The notes under the pieces: generated by a model
Told to the model about the DNA's origin: nothing
Seen by the model: the letters and a program-made list of their open reading frames with translations, nothing else
Databases searched by the model: none
Position numbers and translations under genes: made by a program
Source: Stieleria mannarensis
Lineage (GTDB): Bacteria; Planctomycetota; Planctomycetia; Pirellulales; Pirellulaceae
Assembly: GCF_014154935.1 (NCBI RefSeq)
Contig: NZ_JACEHH010000035.1
Location: 1-64,000 of the forward strand
Length of the DNA: 64,000 nucleotides
Reading direction: 5' to 3'
Shown: positions 45,798 through 54,997 of the stretch, piece after piece
How positions within the stretch are numbered: the first letter of the stretch is position 1
How the letters are laid out: each line of letters starts with the position of its first letter

Positions 45798-46988
45798 TCA
45801 GGTCGTGTATTCGCTGTTGAAGCGAACGTACTCGACCGTCAGGTCGCTGGCCCAATGGATTGCGGTCCCGGGGCCGTTGCCGACGAACAGGTCCAATTCG
45901 ACTTCTTTCTTGGCCTTGATCGCCTTGCTGACTGCGGCGGCATCAAACTCGGTCGGCACGCCGTTGTGATAGATTTCGGTCCCGGCAAGCTTGAGCGACG
46001 TTTGCTGGGGATTGATTTTTGCGTTGGCATATCCGGCCGCCGAGACGATACGTCCCCAGTTGGGATCGCCGCCCGAGATCGCCGTTTTGACCAGCGGACT
46101 GGCACCGACCGTCCTTGCGATCGTCGCGGCACTCTCATCGTCATCGGCACCGACCACACGGATTCGCATCACGTGCGTCGCGCCCTCGCCGTCGGCAACC
46201 AGTTCCCGCGCCAAACGACACGAGACCTCGGTCAACGCGCGGACGAATTCTTTTTCGTTGGAATCATCGATGCGAACATTACTGGCGCCACTGGAGAGCA
46301 ACAACAACGTGTCGTTGGTGCTGGTGTGACCATCGACGCTGACGCAATTAAAACTTTTCGCTGCCACTTCGCGGAGGATCCGTTGGGATTGCTGGGGGTC
46401 GAGCTGAGCGTCGGTCATGACGACGGCCAGCATGGTGGCCAGATTCGGGGAAATCATGCCGGCTCCCTTGGCCATCGCGGCGATCCGAATCGGTTGCCCG
46501 TCGATGTTGACCTGGCGGCATTCGGCCTTGCGGCCCACGTCGGTAGTTAAAATCGCATCGGCGGCGGCGTGGAAATCATCGGTGCTTCGCCCCAGCTTTG
46601 CGACCGAAGAATCAATGCCCGCGTTGACCCGATCCATCGGCAATTTTTTCCCGATAATCCCGGTGCTCATCACCAGCACCTCGGCTTCGGTCGCACCGAT
46701 GGCGTCGGCGACGTGGCGGCACATTTCCGCGGCGTCCAAGTGACCTTGGCGGCCGGTGCATGCGTTCGCGTTGCCGCTGTTGGTGACGACGGCACGAATG
46801 CGATGCGACGGCGTCAATCCGCGACAGATTTCAACCGGCGCGGCGACCACTTGGTTTTGGGTATAAACCCCCGAGGCGACCAAGCGATGGTCCCCGACGA
46901 TCAGCGACAGGTCTGGTTTCCCGCTCGGCTTGATCCCGCAGGCGACGCCGGCAAACTGGAAACCGGCGGGAAGATCAGATGAAGTCAT
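45798..46988 (-). CDS. argJ: Glutamate N-acetyltransferase / amino-acid acetyltransferase (ArgJ)
   Basis: 396 aa from ATG 46988; a TTG at 47069 would add 27 unrelated residues. It transfers acetyl from N-acetylornithine to glutamate in the cyclic arginine pathway, and may also use acetyl-CoA if bifunctional. The precursor self-cleaves before Thr in AKGAGMISPNLATMLA, visible near the middle. Other family marks are FQFAGVACGIK, VTNSGNANACTG, STGIIGKKLP, SVDGHTSTNDT and the C-terminal FNSEYTT. It lies just after tRNA-Thr on the opposite strand. Only 171 bp separate its start from the divergent ABC gene. Confidence 0.96.
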   Translation of the reverse strand: MTSSDLPAGFQFAGVACGIKPSGKPDLSLIVGDHRLVASGVYTQNQVVAAPVEICRGLTPSHRIRAVVTNSGNANACTGRQGHLDAAEMCRHVADAIGATEAEVLVMSTGIIGKKLPMDRVNAGIDSSVAKLGRSTDDFHAAADAILTTDVGRKAECRQVNIDGQPIRIAAMAKGAGMISPNLATMLAVVMTDAQLDPQQSQRILREVAAKSFNCVSVDGHTSTNDTLLLLSSGASNVRIDDSNEKEFVRALTEVSCRLARELVADGEGATHVMRIRVVGADDDESAATIARTVGASPLVKTAISGGDPNWGRIVSAAGYANAKINPQQTSLKLAGTEIYHNGVPTEFDAAAVSKAIKAKKEVELDLFVGNGPGTAIHWASDLTVEYVRFNSEYTT

Positions 46989-47159
46989 AAAGGAGTTTGT
47001 GGAACAGGAGGGGGCTGGCGGTACGAGCGGGGCTGGTGCGGTGGTCAAAGTCGCCAAGTCGTTCGACAATGAACCGAATCACTGCCCTATGATTCTACGG
47101 TTTGACCGACCGTCACAATAGACCGACACAAGATCCACCATCCGGATGTCGAGAGCGTC

Positions 47160-48251
47160 TTGAAACAACCAACTTTAGTGACCGATAGCAGCGGCCCAAG
47201 CGGTCCCGATTCGCCACCGCGTCGGATCGTCGCAGCGGAGGGAACCGCCACCGAGTCTCCGGTCGTGGTTTGCGAACAGCTGTCCAAGAATTACGGCGGA
47301 TTCCGGGCGCTGGCCGATTGTGACTTGCAAGTGCATGCGGGAGACATTTTTGGGCTGCTGGGGCCAAATGGCGCGGGCAAAACGACGTTGATCCGATCGC
47401 TGCTGGGGTATTTGCGAATCAGCGGCGGCAGGGCCAGCGTTTGCGGAGCGGACCCGCAGCGGGATCCCGTCCAAGTTCGCCAGCACGTGTCGTATCTGCC
47501 CGGCGACGCGCGGCTGCCGCGACATCTGCGGGGCGACGGGGTGCTGCGGTTTTTTGCGGACATCCATCCCCGTGGCGATCTGGCACGCAGCCGCAAGATC
47601 GCCGACGCGCTAGAACTGGACACGCGTCGACATGTCGGAATGATGTCGACCGGCATGCGGCAAAAACTGGCCTTGGCCGTCGTGCTGGCACCGGCCACCG
47701 AGTTGCTGATCCTGGACGAACCGACGGCGAATTTGGATCCGACCGTCCGCGGCACGGTGTTGGAACTGGTCGCCCAGGCCCATCGTGAAGGCCGCACGGT
47801 GATGTTTTCCTCGCACGTGCTGAGCGAGATCGAGGACACCTGCAACTGCGTCGCGTTCCTGCGACAGGGGCGATTGGCGCTGGAACTGCAGATGGCGGAT
47901 CTGTTCCAACGACACCGTGTCTGGGCCGATTTGCCGAACGGTCAATCGCTCGATCAGCCGGCCGTCACGGCGAGCATCCCCGAGGCGTTTCGGGATCAAA
48001 TCACGCTCACCCGCGTCGATTCGGTGACCAGCGGCGACGCGGTTTCGATCCGCATCGACACGGCCGGCGACCTGGCCCCGATGTTGTCATGGATCAGTTC
48101 GCTGGGATTGCACCGGATGCGGATCGAGCCCTTGGGGCTGAGGGCGATCTACGACTCGGTGCACCACGACACGCTGGAAGACCCGCGTGATCACGAGTTG
48201 GCACCGGACGACGAGATTGCCGATCACATCAGCAGCGGGGTGTCGGCATGA
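47160..48251 (+). CDS. ABC transporter ATP-binding protein
   Basis: 363 aa, starting at TTG 47160; an ATG start fitting the domain was not found. The first 35 residues are a variable extension. The ATPase core has LLGPNGAGKTTLIRSLLGY (Walker A), a signature variant MSTGMRQKLALA in place of LSGGQ, LLILDEPTANLDP (Walker B) and SSHVLSEIED (H-loop). The last about 110 residues are a C-terminal extension typical of the ABC-2/NatA-type exporters. It overlaps the permease gene by ATGA, so the two form one transporter. The substrate is unknown. Confidence 0.9.
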   Translation: MKQPTLVTDSSGPSGPDSPPRRIVAAEGTATESPVVVCEQLSKNYGGFRALADCDLQVHAGDIFGLLGPNGAGKTTLIRSLLGYLRISGGRASVCGADPQRDPVQVRQHVSYLPGDARLPRHLRGDGVLRFFADIHPRGDLARSRKIADALELDTRRHVGMMSTGMRQKLALAVVLAPATELLILDEPTANLDPTVRGTVLELVAQAHREGRTVMFSSHVLSEIEDTCNCVAFLRQGRLALELQMADLFQRHRVWADLPNGQSLDQPAVTASIPEAFRDQITLTRVDSVTSGDAVSIRIDTAGDLAPMLSWISSLGLHRMRIEPLGLRAIYDSVHHDTLEDPRDHELAPDDEIADHISSGVSA

Positions 48252-49213
48252 TCCATCGAATTTTGCTCCGCAGTTACATCAGCCAAGCGTCGTTGTTGTT
48301 TGTCTCTTTGGGCGTGGCCTTGTTCGCGTTCGCCTGGGTCCGGGTCTGGGTGGTCAGTTTGTTGGACATGGGACAATTCCAAACCATCTTGGAACAATTC
48401 CGCGAGTTCGAAAAGCTATCGCCGATCAGTTTCGATTCGCTGTTCACCTACCAGGGCCGGGTGGGGCTGACGTATGACGAACCGATCATCATCCTGTGCA
48501 CGGTGATTTGGTGTTTGTCGCGTGGCAGCGACGTCGTCAGCGGCGAACTGGGCCGCGGCACGATGGAGATGTTGTTGGCCCAACCGATCAGCCGCGCGCA
48601 ATTGCTGTGGTCGCACGCGACCGTTGCGGTCGGCGGTCTGGCGTTGTTGTGCATTTTGGTGTGGCTGGGAATCTATGTCGGCGTTTCGGTGACGACCGTC
48701 GACGAAACGCTTCCACCGCCGAGTGTGGAAGTGCCGCTGTTCGGTTGGTCGATCCCGATTCAAATCAGCGAACCGCAAGTCGAATCGTTTCCGCTTTCCG
48801 AGCGCGTCGATTCACGCGCGTTCGCGGCCCCGACGTTCAACCTGTTCGCCTTCGGATTCTTCTTGCTGGGGCTGTCGACGTTTTTCAGCAGCATCGATCG
48901 CTACCGCTGGCGGACGATCGGATTGGTGATGGCGATCTATGTCGTGCAATTGGTGATGTTCGGCTTGGGCAAGGCGGCCGAATCGCTGGACTGGTTGCAG
49001 GGGATGTCCTTCTTTAACTGCTATCGGCCTCAAAAGCTGGCCGCCCTGGTCGCCGAAGACGGCTTGTCGGCCCCCTGGGGCTGGTCGACCGCGATGCCCG
49101 ATTCGATGTTCCCTCCGCTGGTTTACCCGATGATTCTGATCACGCTGGGGGCGGTCGGGTACGGGCTTGCGGCCAGGCAGTTCGGCAAGCGGGATCTGCC
49201 GGCGCCGCTGTAG
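48248..49213 (+). CDS. ABC-2-type transporter permease
   Basis: 321 aa. The ATG overlaps the stop of the ATP-binding gene (ATGA). Six or so hydrophobic segments are visible: near residues 10-35, 105-120, 128-155, then a loop with VDETLPPPSVEVP, then 195-215, 225-245 and a last one near 295-312. RGTMEMLLAQPISRAQLLWSHATV before TM3 is typical of ABC-2 permeases. The pair probably exports a lipid, a peptide or a polymer; nothing in the sequence decides which. Downstream lies a short direct repeat and then a DUF58 gene. Confidence 0.87.
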   Translation: MIHRILLRSYISQASLLFVSLGVALFAFAWVRVWVVSLLDMGQFQTILEQFREFEKLSPISFDSLFTYQGRVGLTYDEPIIILCTVIWCLSRGSDVVSGELGRGTMEMLLAQPISRAQLLWSHATVAVGGLALLCILVWLGIYVGVSVTTVDETLPPPSVEVPLFGWSIPIQISEPQVESFPLSERVDSRAFAAPTFNLFAFGFFLLGLSTFFSSIDRYRWRTIGLVMAIYVVQLVMFGLGKAAESLDWLQGMSFFNCYRPQKLAALVAEDGLSAPWGWSTAMPDSMFPPLVYPMILITLGAVGYGLAARQFGKRDLPAPL

Positions 49214-49229
49214 AGCTGGCAGGTGGTGG

Positions 49230-49263
49230 GGGAAGACAAGAAAATGGGTGACAAGAAAATAGC
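49230..49263 (+). repeat. Short direct repeat (R2-like)
   Basis: GACAAGAAAATGGGTGACAAG-type tandem words (two GACAAGAAAAT copies 15 bp apart) between the permease and DUF58 genes. They resemble the GGTAAGAAAAT elements near 41.7 and 50.7 kb. Confidence 0.45.
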
Positions 49264-49305
49264 GGATCCCCGTCAAAAACAACCAAGAACGATTAGACTT
49301 TCGCC

Positions 49306-50658
49306 ATGGGAGATCAACAAACCTCGTCGGGGCCTGGTGCCAAGTTGTCGCTAATCGCGGCGGTCGCAGCCGTGTTGCTTGTCGGGTTGGTGTTTGGGGC
49401 TTCGTTGTGGGTGCTGGCGGCGATCGTTGCCGGCGCGGTGATCTTGATCAACCGGTTTCTTGCACTGACCTGGGCCCGCTGCTCGATCGCGACGCGTGAT
49501 GGCGGTGACGTGGAGATGAAGATCGGCCAGACGTTGCCGATCACGGTGACCGTCACCAACACCAGCAAGGTCCCCGTGTTCTGGTTGCTGGTCGAAGACT
49601 TGATTCCTCGCTGGGCGACGATTCACACGCCGCCGACGTTGGACATCCAAGGCGATCGCGTCCAGGTGTTTTTGATGTGGCCCGGCCAGACGCGTCAGTT
49701 GCAATACACGATCCGATGCAACCGCCGCGGCTACTTTCAAATCGGCCCCACCGTGCTGGAAACCGGCGATCTGATGGGCTTGTACCGTCGCTACCGTGTC
49801 GGCACCCATCCCCAGTATTTGACGGTGTTGCCCAAGACCGTGGAACTGGACGACTATGCAATCGCGTCGCGTCGCCCGATGGGCGAAATCCGGATGCGTG
49901 ACAACGTGATGGAAGACCCGACGCGATTGCGCGGTATCCGACGCTGGGAACCGGGCGACCCGATGCGCCGGGTCCATTGGTCGGCCACGGCCCGGACCGG
50001 AATCTTGCACAGCAAGGTCTATGAACCGACCTCGATCGCCGGGGCAACGTTGGTGTTGGACCTGCACACGACCACCAACCCGACTCAACACGAACCCGTT
50101 CGGACGGACCTTTCGATCACCGCCGCGTTTTCGATCGCCAGTTCCTTGCACGACCAATCACAACCGTTCGGGTTTGTCACCAACGGCCGCGACGCCGCCG
50201 ATCGAATTCGCACCGATGGTTGGATCGGCGACCACCGCGTCCGCGATCAAGCGAAACAGTCCGCGACGATGCTGGACACCAATGATCGACTTCGCCCCAT
50301 CATTCTGGATGCCTCGCGCGGCGCGGTTCACCTGCAGCGATTAAGAACCACGCTCGCCCGCCTGGAACGTAGCGACGGGATGACGCTGACCGAGTTGCTG
50401 GTCGAAACCGAGTCACGGATCAGCAACGAAACGACGTTGATCGCGATCGTGCAGCAAGCCACACCGGACTCGCTGGCGACCTTGATCGGGTTTGCCCGCC
50501 GCGGTAAAGCGGTCGCGGTGATCATCAACACACTGGACATCAACGATTACAGCGCGGTCGCCGGCCCGTTGATCGCCGCCAACATCCCGACGTTTCATCT
50601 GGTTGACGAACGATCAATTCGCGGACTGTGTCGCGAAGTGAATCTGCGGACGGCGTAG
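49306..50658 (+). CDS. DUF58 (VWA-like) domain protein
   Basis: 450 aa. Two N-terminal TM segments (about residues 14-50) precede a beta-sandwich part and the DUF58 signature RRWEPGDPMRRVHWSATARTGILHSKVYEP (about residues 205-235). A VWA-like region follows, starting with TLVLDLHTT. DUF58 proteins usually work with a MoxR AAA-ATPase; none is adjacent here, though an ABC transporter pair precedes it. It is likely anchored in the inner membrane. The function is unknown beyond the family. Confidence 0.85.
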   Translation: MGDQQTSSGPGAKLSLIAAVAAVLLVGLVFGASLWVLAAIVAGAVILINRFLALTWARCSIATRDGGDVEMKIGQTLPITVTVTNTSKVPVFWLLVEDLIPRWATIHTPPTLDIQGDRVQVFLMWPGQTRQLQYTIRCNRRGYFQIGPTVLETGDLMGLYRRYRVGTHPQYLTVLPKTVELDDYAIASRRPMGEIRMRDNVMEDPTRLRGIRRWEPGDPMRRVHWSATARTGILHSKVYEPTSIAGATLVLDLHTTTNPTQHEPVRTDLSITAAFSIASSLHDQSQPFGFVTNGRDAADRIRTDGWIGDHRVRDQAKQSATMLDTNDRLRPIILDASRGAVHLQRLRTTLARLERSDGMTLTELLVETESRISNETTLIAIVQQATPDSLATLIGFARRGKAVAVIINTLDINDYSAVAGPLIAANIPTFHLVDERSIRGLCREVNLRTA

Positions 50659-50663
50659 AGAAC

Positions 50664-50856
50664 GTGGTAGGAAAATTTCTGGGGTAAGAAGATGGTGAAC
50701 GACACCGTCCGATCGGTGTTGCACATTCTCTTACCCCTCGAAGGTTCCTGGCTCTTTCCCCGCGTCCAGCCTTGTCACTTTGGTGGGAGTGACAAGGGAG
50801 GGATGGCAAAATGATGCGGGGCAGAATGATGACAGGCTGGAAGCCTGTCCCACGGG
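50664..50856. repeat. Intergenic repeats R2 and R1 before sdhB
   Basis: GGTAGGAAAATTTCTGGGG and TAAGAAGATGG (from 50666), with an opposite TCTCTTACCCC near 50735, resemble the array at 41.73-41.81 kb. GATGCGGGGCAGAATGAT follows, then the palindrome GACAGGCTGGAAGCCTGTC plus CCACGGG (50831-50856), which matches 41987-42012 at 25 of 26 positions. It ends 8 bp beyond the sdhB stop. Confidence 0.8.
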
Positions 50857-50863
50857 CGCGGGT

Positions 50864-51715
50864 TTACTTTTCGAACCACTTTTTGATGGTGTGAATTGTT
50901 GCGGCGCGGCCGGCCCGGGCGATGGAGGTGGTCAGGGGGATTTCTTTGGGGCAGACGGCGACGCAGTTTTGAGCGTTCCCGCAGGCCTGGATGCCACCGG
51001 GGCCCGTCAACGCGTCCATCCGTTCGCCGGAAATCGATTTGCCGGTCGGATGGTTATTGAACAGCACGGCTTGCGAGATCGCGTGGGGTCCGACGAAGCC
51101 CTCATTCCAGGCCTTCTCTTCTCGCCGACGGAACTCCTCGTCCGTTTCGCCGTCTTTCCGTGCCAGTTCGATCTTGTTGTATTGTGGACAGGCGTCGACG
51201 CAACAACCACAACTCATGCACTGGCTGAGCGGATAGTTTTGTTCCTGGGTGGCGCGAAGCTGTCGTTCGCCCGGGCCCATGTTGTAATAACTGTCGACCG
51301 GCACCCAGGCTTTGACCTTTTCGAGTGCATTGAACAGACGGCTGCGGTCGACCATCAGATCGCGCAGCACCGGGAACTTGCTCATCGGTTCGAGCACGAG
51401 TTCGTCGGCGTTGTCCTTGAGCAACTGGTCGACCAGGGCGCTACAACTTTGACGGACGCGCCCGTTGATTTGCATCGTGCAGGCACCGCAGACTTCTTCC
51501 AGGCAGCCGCAATCCCAGACGACGGGTGTGACCTTTTTGCCGTCGGACGTTTCGCTCAATGCGGCGATCCGTTGCAGGACCGTGATCACATTCAATTCGG
51601 GTTCATAGTCGATCTTGAACAACTGCCAATACGGTTCTTTACCCGGGCCATCTTGTCGCTTGACGCGGACGTTGATGAACTTGGGACGGTTGGCGTCGGG
51701 ATCCAGGGCAATCAT
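50864..51715 (-). CDS. sdhB: Succinate dehydrogenase iron-sulfur subunit
   Basis: 283 aa from ATG 51715 (AGGT upstream). Carries electrons from SdhA flavin to the membrane subunit. The 2Fe-2S ligands are in CGCLEEVCGACTMQINGRVRQSC, and the 4Fe-4S and 3Fe-4S ligands in CMSCGCCVDACP and CGNAQNCVAVCP. Slightly longer than the Escherichia coli protein and similar to the Bacillus type. It is last of sdhCAB, 88 bp after sdhA. The complex lies at the inner membrane and joins the TCA cycle to the quinone pool. Confidence 0.96.
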   Translation of the reverse strand: MIALDPDANRPKFINVRVKRQDGPGKEPYWQLFKIDYEPELNVITVLQRIAALSETSDGKKVTPVVWDCGCLEEVCGACTMQINGRVRQSCSALVDQLLKDNADELVLEPMSKFPVLRDLMVDRSRLFNALEKVKAWVPVDSYYNMGPGERQLRATQEQNYPLSQCMSCGCCVDACPQYNKIELARKDGETDEEFRRREEKAWNEGFVGPHAISQAVLFNNHPTGKSISGERMDALTGPGGIQACGNAQNCVAVCPKEIPLTTSIARAGRAATIHTIKKWFEK

Positions 51716-51803
51716 GCGTTGACCTATGAAAGTTGTCGAAAGTTGAATGTTCGTGGAGTGAAGTGTGTCGGCCGCCCGATTCACGAGCGGTGCCGGGGGT
51801 CGA

Positions 51804-53786
51804 TCAGGAGGATGCCATTTCGGGGGTTTGCTTTTTCGCTTCGGCCCGCTCCTTCCAGACCTCTTCGATGATATCGGCACCGACAAGCCCGTAGAGCCGG
51901 GGGCGTGGCGGCTGCAGCGACGTGTCGACGTCCTCGTAGCTGAACTGGGGCTGCATGGTGGCGTTGTCGTAATCCGCGATCGTGCTCTTCAAATACTTTT
52001 CGTTGTTCTTTTCGAACGCATCGCACCACTCCTCGGCTTGCTTGCGTCGCTCGGCGGGATCTTCCGCGGTCAGCGAAGGCTTTTGGAAGTCCGGTTTGAA
52101 GTGGGCCCCACGGCATTCGTCGCGGCGAAGTGCACCGCCCAAGATGGACTTGGCGATCGGGAACATGTCTTGCAGTGATTTTGCGAAGATCACGTTTTGG
52201 TTGGACCAGCTGCCGGTGTCCGACAAGTTGACCTTCATCGCACGCTCGTGCAAATCGTTGACCTTTTCGATCGCGTCGCTCAATTGATCGTTTCGGCGAA
52301 CCACGGTCGCGGCCCGCGTCATGATGTCCCCGAGTTCTTGGTGAATCAAATAGGGGTTTTCGTCGCTGCCGGAGTTGCCGGTCAGCAGGTGGTCGTGGCG
52401 CTCTTGTTGCTTGGCGACGGCGGCTGAGAGCGTGGACGGCTCGATGTCCGCATGGCCGCCGGATTGGCTGTCGATGTAGTTGACGATCGATGGCCCGGTA
52501 AACAAACCGGTAAAGATGCACGAAAGCAACGAGTTGGCGCCCAGTCGGTTGGCACCGTGGTAGTGGTAGTCACACTCGCCGATCGCATACAGGCCTTCCA
52601 GGTTGGTCATGTGGTTCCGCGGGGCGCCGGCCTCCAAGCCTCCGTCGGCACTCTTGACGTAATCGGCCCACAACCCGCCCATGCTGTAGTGAACGGCCGG
52701 GAAGATCCGCATCGGTTCGATGCGAGGATCGACGCCCTGGAATTTTTCGTAAATTTCCAGAATCCCGCCCAGCTTGCGGTCCAATTCGGCTTTGGGGATG
52801 TGAGTCAAATCCAAGTAGACGCACATCCGTTCGGGATCCACGCTCAGGCCGTCGTTGACGCAGATGTCAAAGATCTCGCGGGTGGCGATGTCTCGCGGTA
52901 CCAGATTGCCGTACTCGGGGTAACGTTCTTCCAGGAAGTAGTAGCGATCGCTGGCGGGGATGTCGCGTGGGGCGCGCGAGTCGTGCGGTTTGCGCGGCAC
53001 CCAGACGCGTCCGCCTTCGCCACGCGCCGATTCGCTCATCAATCGCAGTTTGTCGCTGCCGGGGATCGCGGTCGGGTGGACCTGAATGAATTCGCCGTTG
53101 CCGTACTTCGCACCGGCTTGGAAGCAGCGGCTGGCGGCGCTGCCGGTACAGAACACGCTCATCGTGCTGCGGCCGTACACCAATCCGCAACCGCCGGTCG
53201 CCACGACGGCGGCGTCGGCGGGGAAGGCGCGGATTTCCATCGACACCATGTCTTGGGCGACGACACCTCGGACGCGACCGTTGTCGTCTTGGATCGGTCC
53301 CAGGAAGTCCCAGAATTCGAACTTGCGGATCAGACCTTCAGCGACGCGGCGGCGGACCTGTTCGTCCAGGGCATACAGCAATTGCTGTCCGGTGGTCGCA
53401 CCGGCAAACGCCGTCCGCTTGTACAAGGTGCCGCCGAACCGTCGTCGGTCCAGAAAGCCTTCGCCGGTGCGGTTGAAGGGCACCCCCAGGCGGTCCATCA
53501 GGTCGATGACCTTGGGGGCCCAGTAGGCCATTTCTTTGACCGGCGGCTGGTGGTTCAGAAAATCACCGCCATAGACCGTGTCATCGAAGTGTTTCCACTC
53601 GTTGTCGCCCAACTGGCGGGTCTGGTCGTTGCAGCTGTTGATCCCGCCCTGGGCACAGACGCTGTGGGAGCGTTTGACGGGCGTCAGGCTGATCAGGTCG
53701 ACGCTGACGCCGAGTTCTGCCAATTTCATCGCCGAGGCGAGACCTGCAAGACCACCACCGACGACGACCACACGTTGATTTGACAT
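51804..53786 (-). CDS. sdhA: Succinate dehydrogenase flavoprotein subunit
   Basis: 660 aa. Oxidises succinate to fumarate with covalently bound FAD. RVVVVGGGLAGLASAMKLAE binds the dinucleotide; KRSHSVCAQGGIN holds the flavin-linking His, with the Bacillus-type wording. DLTHIP, HYSMGGLWADY and the HGANRLGANSLLS motif line the active site. Like Bacillus SdhA it is longer than the proteobacterial enzyme. sdhC lies 71 bp upstream and sdhB 88 bp downstream on the same strand. Confidence 0.97.
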   Translation of the reverse strand: MSNQRVVVVGGGLAGLASAMKLAELGVSVDLISLTPVKRSHSVCAQGGINSCNDQTRQLGDNEWKHFDDTVYGGDFLNHQPPVKEMAYWAPKVIDLMDRLGVPFNRTGEGFLDRRRFGGTLYKRTAFAGATTGQQLLYALDEQVRRRVAEGLIRKFEFWDFLGPIQDDNGRVRGVVAQDMVSMEIRAFPADAAVVATGGCGLVYGRSTMSVFCTGSAASRCFQAGAKYGNGEFIQVHPTAIPGSDKLRLMSESARGEGGRVWVPRKPHDSRAPRDIPASDRYYFLEERYPEYGNLVPRDIATREIFDICVNDGLSVDPERMCVYLDLTHIPKAELDRKLGGILEIYEKFQGVDPRIEPMRIFPAVHYSMGGLWADYVKSADGGLEAGAPRNHMTNLEGLYAIGECDYHYHGANRLGANSLLSCIFTGLFTGPSIVNYIDSQSGGHADIEPSTLSAAVAKQQERHDHLLTGNSGSDENPYLIHQELGDIMTRAATVVRRNDQLSDAIEKVNDLHERAMKVNLSDTGSWSNQNVIFAKSLQDMFPIAKSILGGALRRDECRGAHFKPDFQKPSLTAEDPAERRKQAEEWCDAFEKNNEKYLKSTIADYDNATMQPQFSYEDVDTSLQPPRPRLYGLVGADIIEEVWKERAEAKKQTPEMASS

Positions 53787-53857
53787 AGCGACTGAAATTG
53801 AAAGAGTGGAATGTGTGTTGATTGGAACTCGAAGCGTGGGACGGAAGCTCGGCGGCG

Positions 53858-54754
53858 TCAGGACGCCGGTTTCATGTCTTGCAACGACGCTTGTTCGCCG
53901 CCCTCGGCGTCATCGATTTCGGATTCGACCGCGGCCCGTCCGCGGAGGTCACGTTTGTGTTCGTTTTCGGGAACCGTTCCGGCGACGACGCCCGCTTCGT
54001 ACATGCGGTCTTCGATCGCACGCATCTCCGCCACGTCGTCTTCGCCCGGGAAGACGGCCCCCGCCCACGCGGCCAACGAGACAACCGTCAAAACGATGCC
54101 CAGCGCCACACAGACTTTGGTCGCCCGTGCCTGAGCTTCGGGGGAAATCCACAGGCCCCAGGTGATTCCTGCGGTCCAGATCCCGTTGATGAAGTGGTAA
54201 ACGAGCGCCAGAACGCCGGCCAGATAGATCACCGGCCAGATGATTCCATAACCGAGATTCATCGCGGCGACCAACGAGCTGCCGGCGTTGTAGGGGCTGA
54301 ATTGGCCGAATCCGATTTTATCAATCGCGTTCATCCAGGCCTCGGCGTGGATTCCGCCGTGCAGGTGCATCACGTGCAAGAATAAATACACCAATCCGAT
54401 GAAACCGGTCCAACGTTGCCAGCTGTAGCGTCGGTTGCTGGTGAACCGGTATTGGCTGCTGTTGGTTTTGCCCGTTTTGGCGATCCAGATCCCCAGCACG
54501 GCATGAAAGATCAGCGGCAGAAAGATCCCGCCCCACTCGATCAGCGGCAACAGCGGACCCGGGCTATGGATCAAGAACACGGCGCGTTGAAAGATCTCGA
54601 CACTGCCCAACAAACTGGCGTTCGTGGTCAAGTGAACGCACATGTAAAGTCCCAGCGGCACGATCCCCGTCAGCGAGTGGAGTCGGCGGATCGCAAATTC
54701 GTGCTTGGTGAAAAACGACAGCTCGCTGTTTGAATCGGAGTTGGAGTCGGACAC
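53858..54754 (-). CDS. sdhC: Succinate dehydrogenase cytochrome b558-type subunit
   Basis: 298 aa from GTG 54754, the start nearest the family's N-terminus; an ATG at 54883 gives 43 unrelated residues. Five TM helices (starting near HSLTGIVPLGLYMCVHL) carry His ligands for two haems: FAIRRLHS, MCVHLTT, FHAVLGIW, LHVMHLHGGIH and YHFINGIW. This single large subunit is the Bacillus-type anchor used with menaquinone. A charged C-terminal tail of about 60 residues is extra. It heads sdhCAB. Confidence 0.9.
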   Translation of the reverse strand: MSDSNSDSNSELSFFTKHEFAIRRLHSLTGIVPLGLYMCVHLTTNASLLGSVEIFQRAVFLIHSPGPLLPLIEWGGIFLPLIFHAVLGIWIAKTGKTNSSQYRFTSNRRYSWQRWTGFIGLVYLFLHVMHLHGGIHAEAWMNAIDKIGFGQFSPYNAGSSLVAAMNLGYGIIWPVIYLAGVLALVYHFINGIWTAGITWGLWISPEAQARATKVCVALGIVLTVVSLAAWAGAVFPGEDDVAEMRAIEDRMYEAGVVAGTVPENEHKRDLRGRAAVESEIDDAEGGEQASLQDMKPAS

Positions 54755-54997
54755 GTGACTGCTTGACCGGTGCGTTGGGAGGAATCGAAGACGACGCGCG
54801 ATCGAATGATCGCCACGGTAAGATACCGCAGCCAGCCATCGGCCGCGCGAGCCTGCGAATTTTGTTAAGGTTTTCAGGCCCATACTTTAGGCTTCATCCG
54901 TCCACTCGCCTAGATCGACGGATTGACGCAGACGATTTGTAGAATTCTGCCCCGCGGTCTCTGACTGTCGCAATCCGCACACATAGAAAACTTGTCG

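Noticed and set aside
52452-53783. Long plus-strand ORF opposite sdhA
   Set aside because: Antisense shadow of a strongly conserved gene; no family-like motif, and driven by the high GC third positions.
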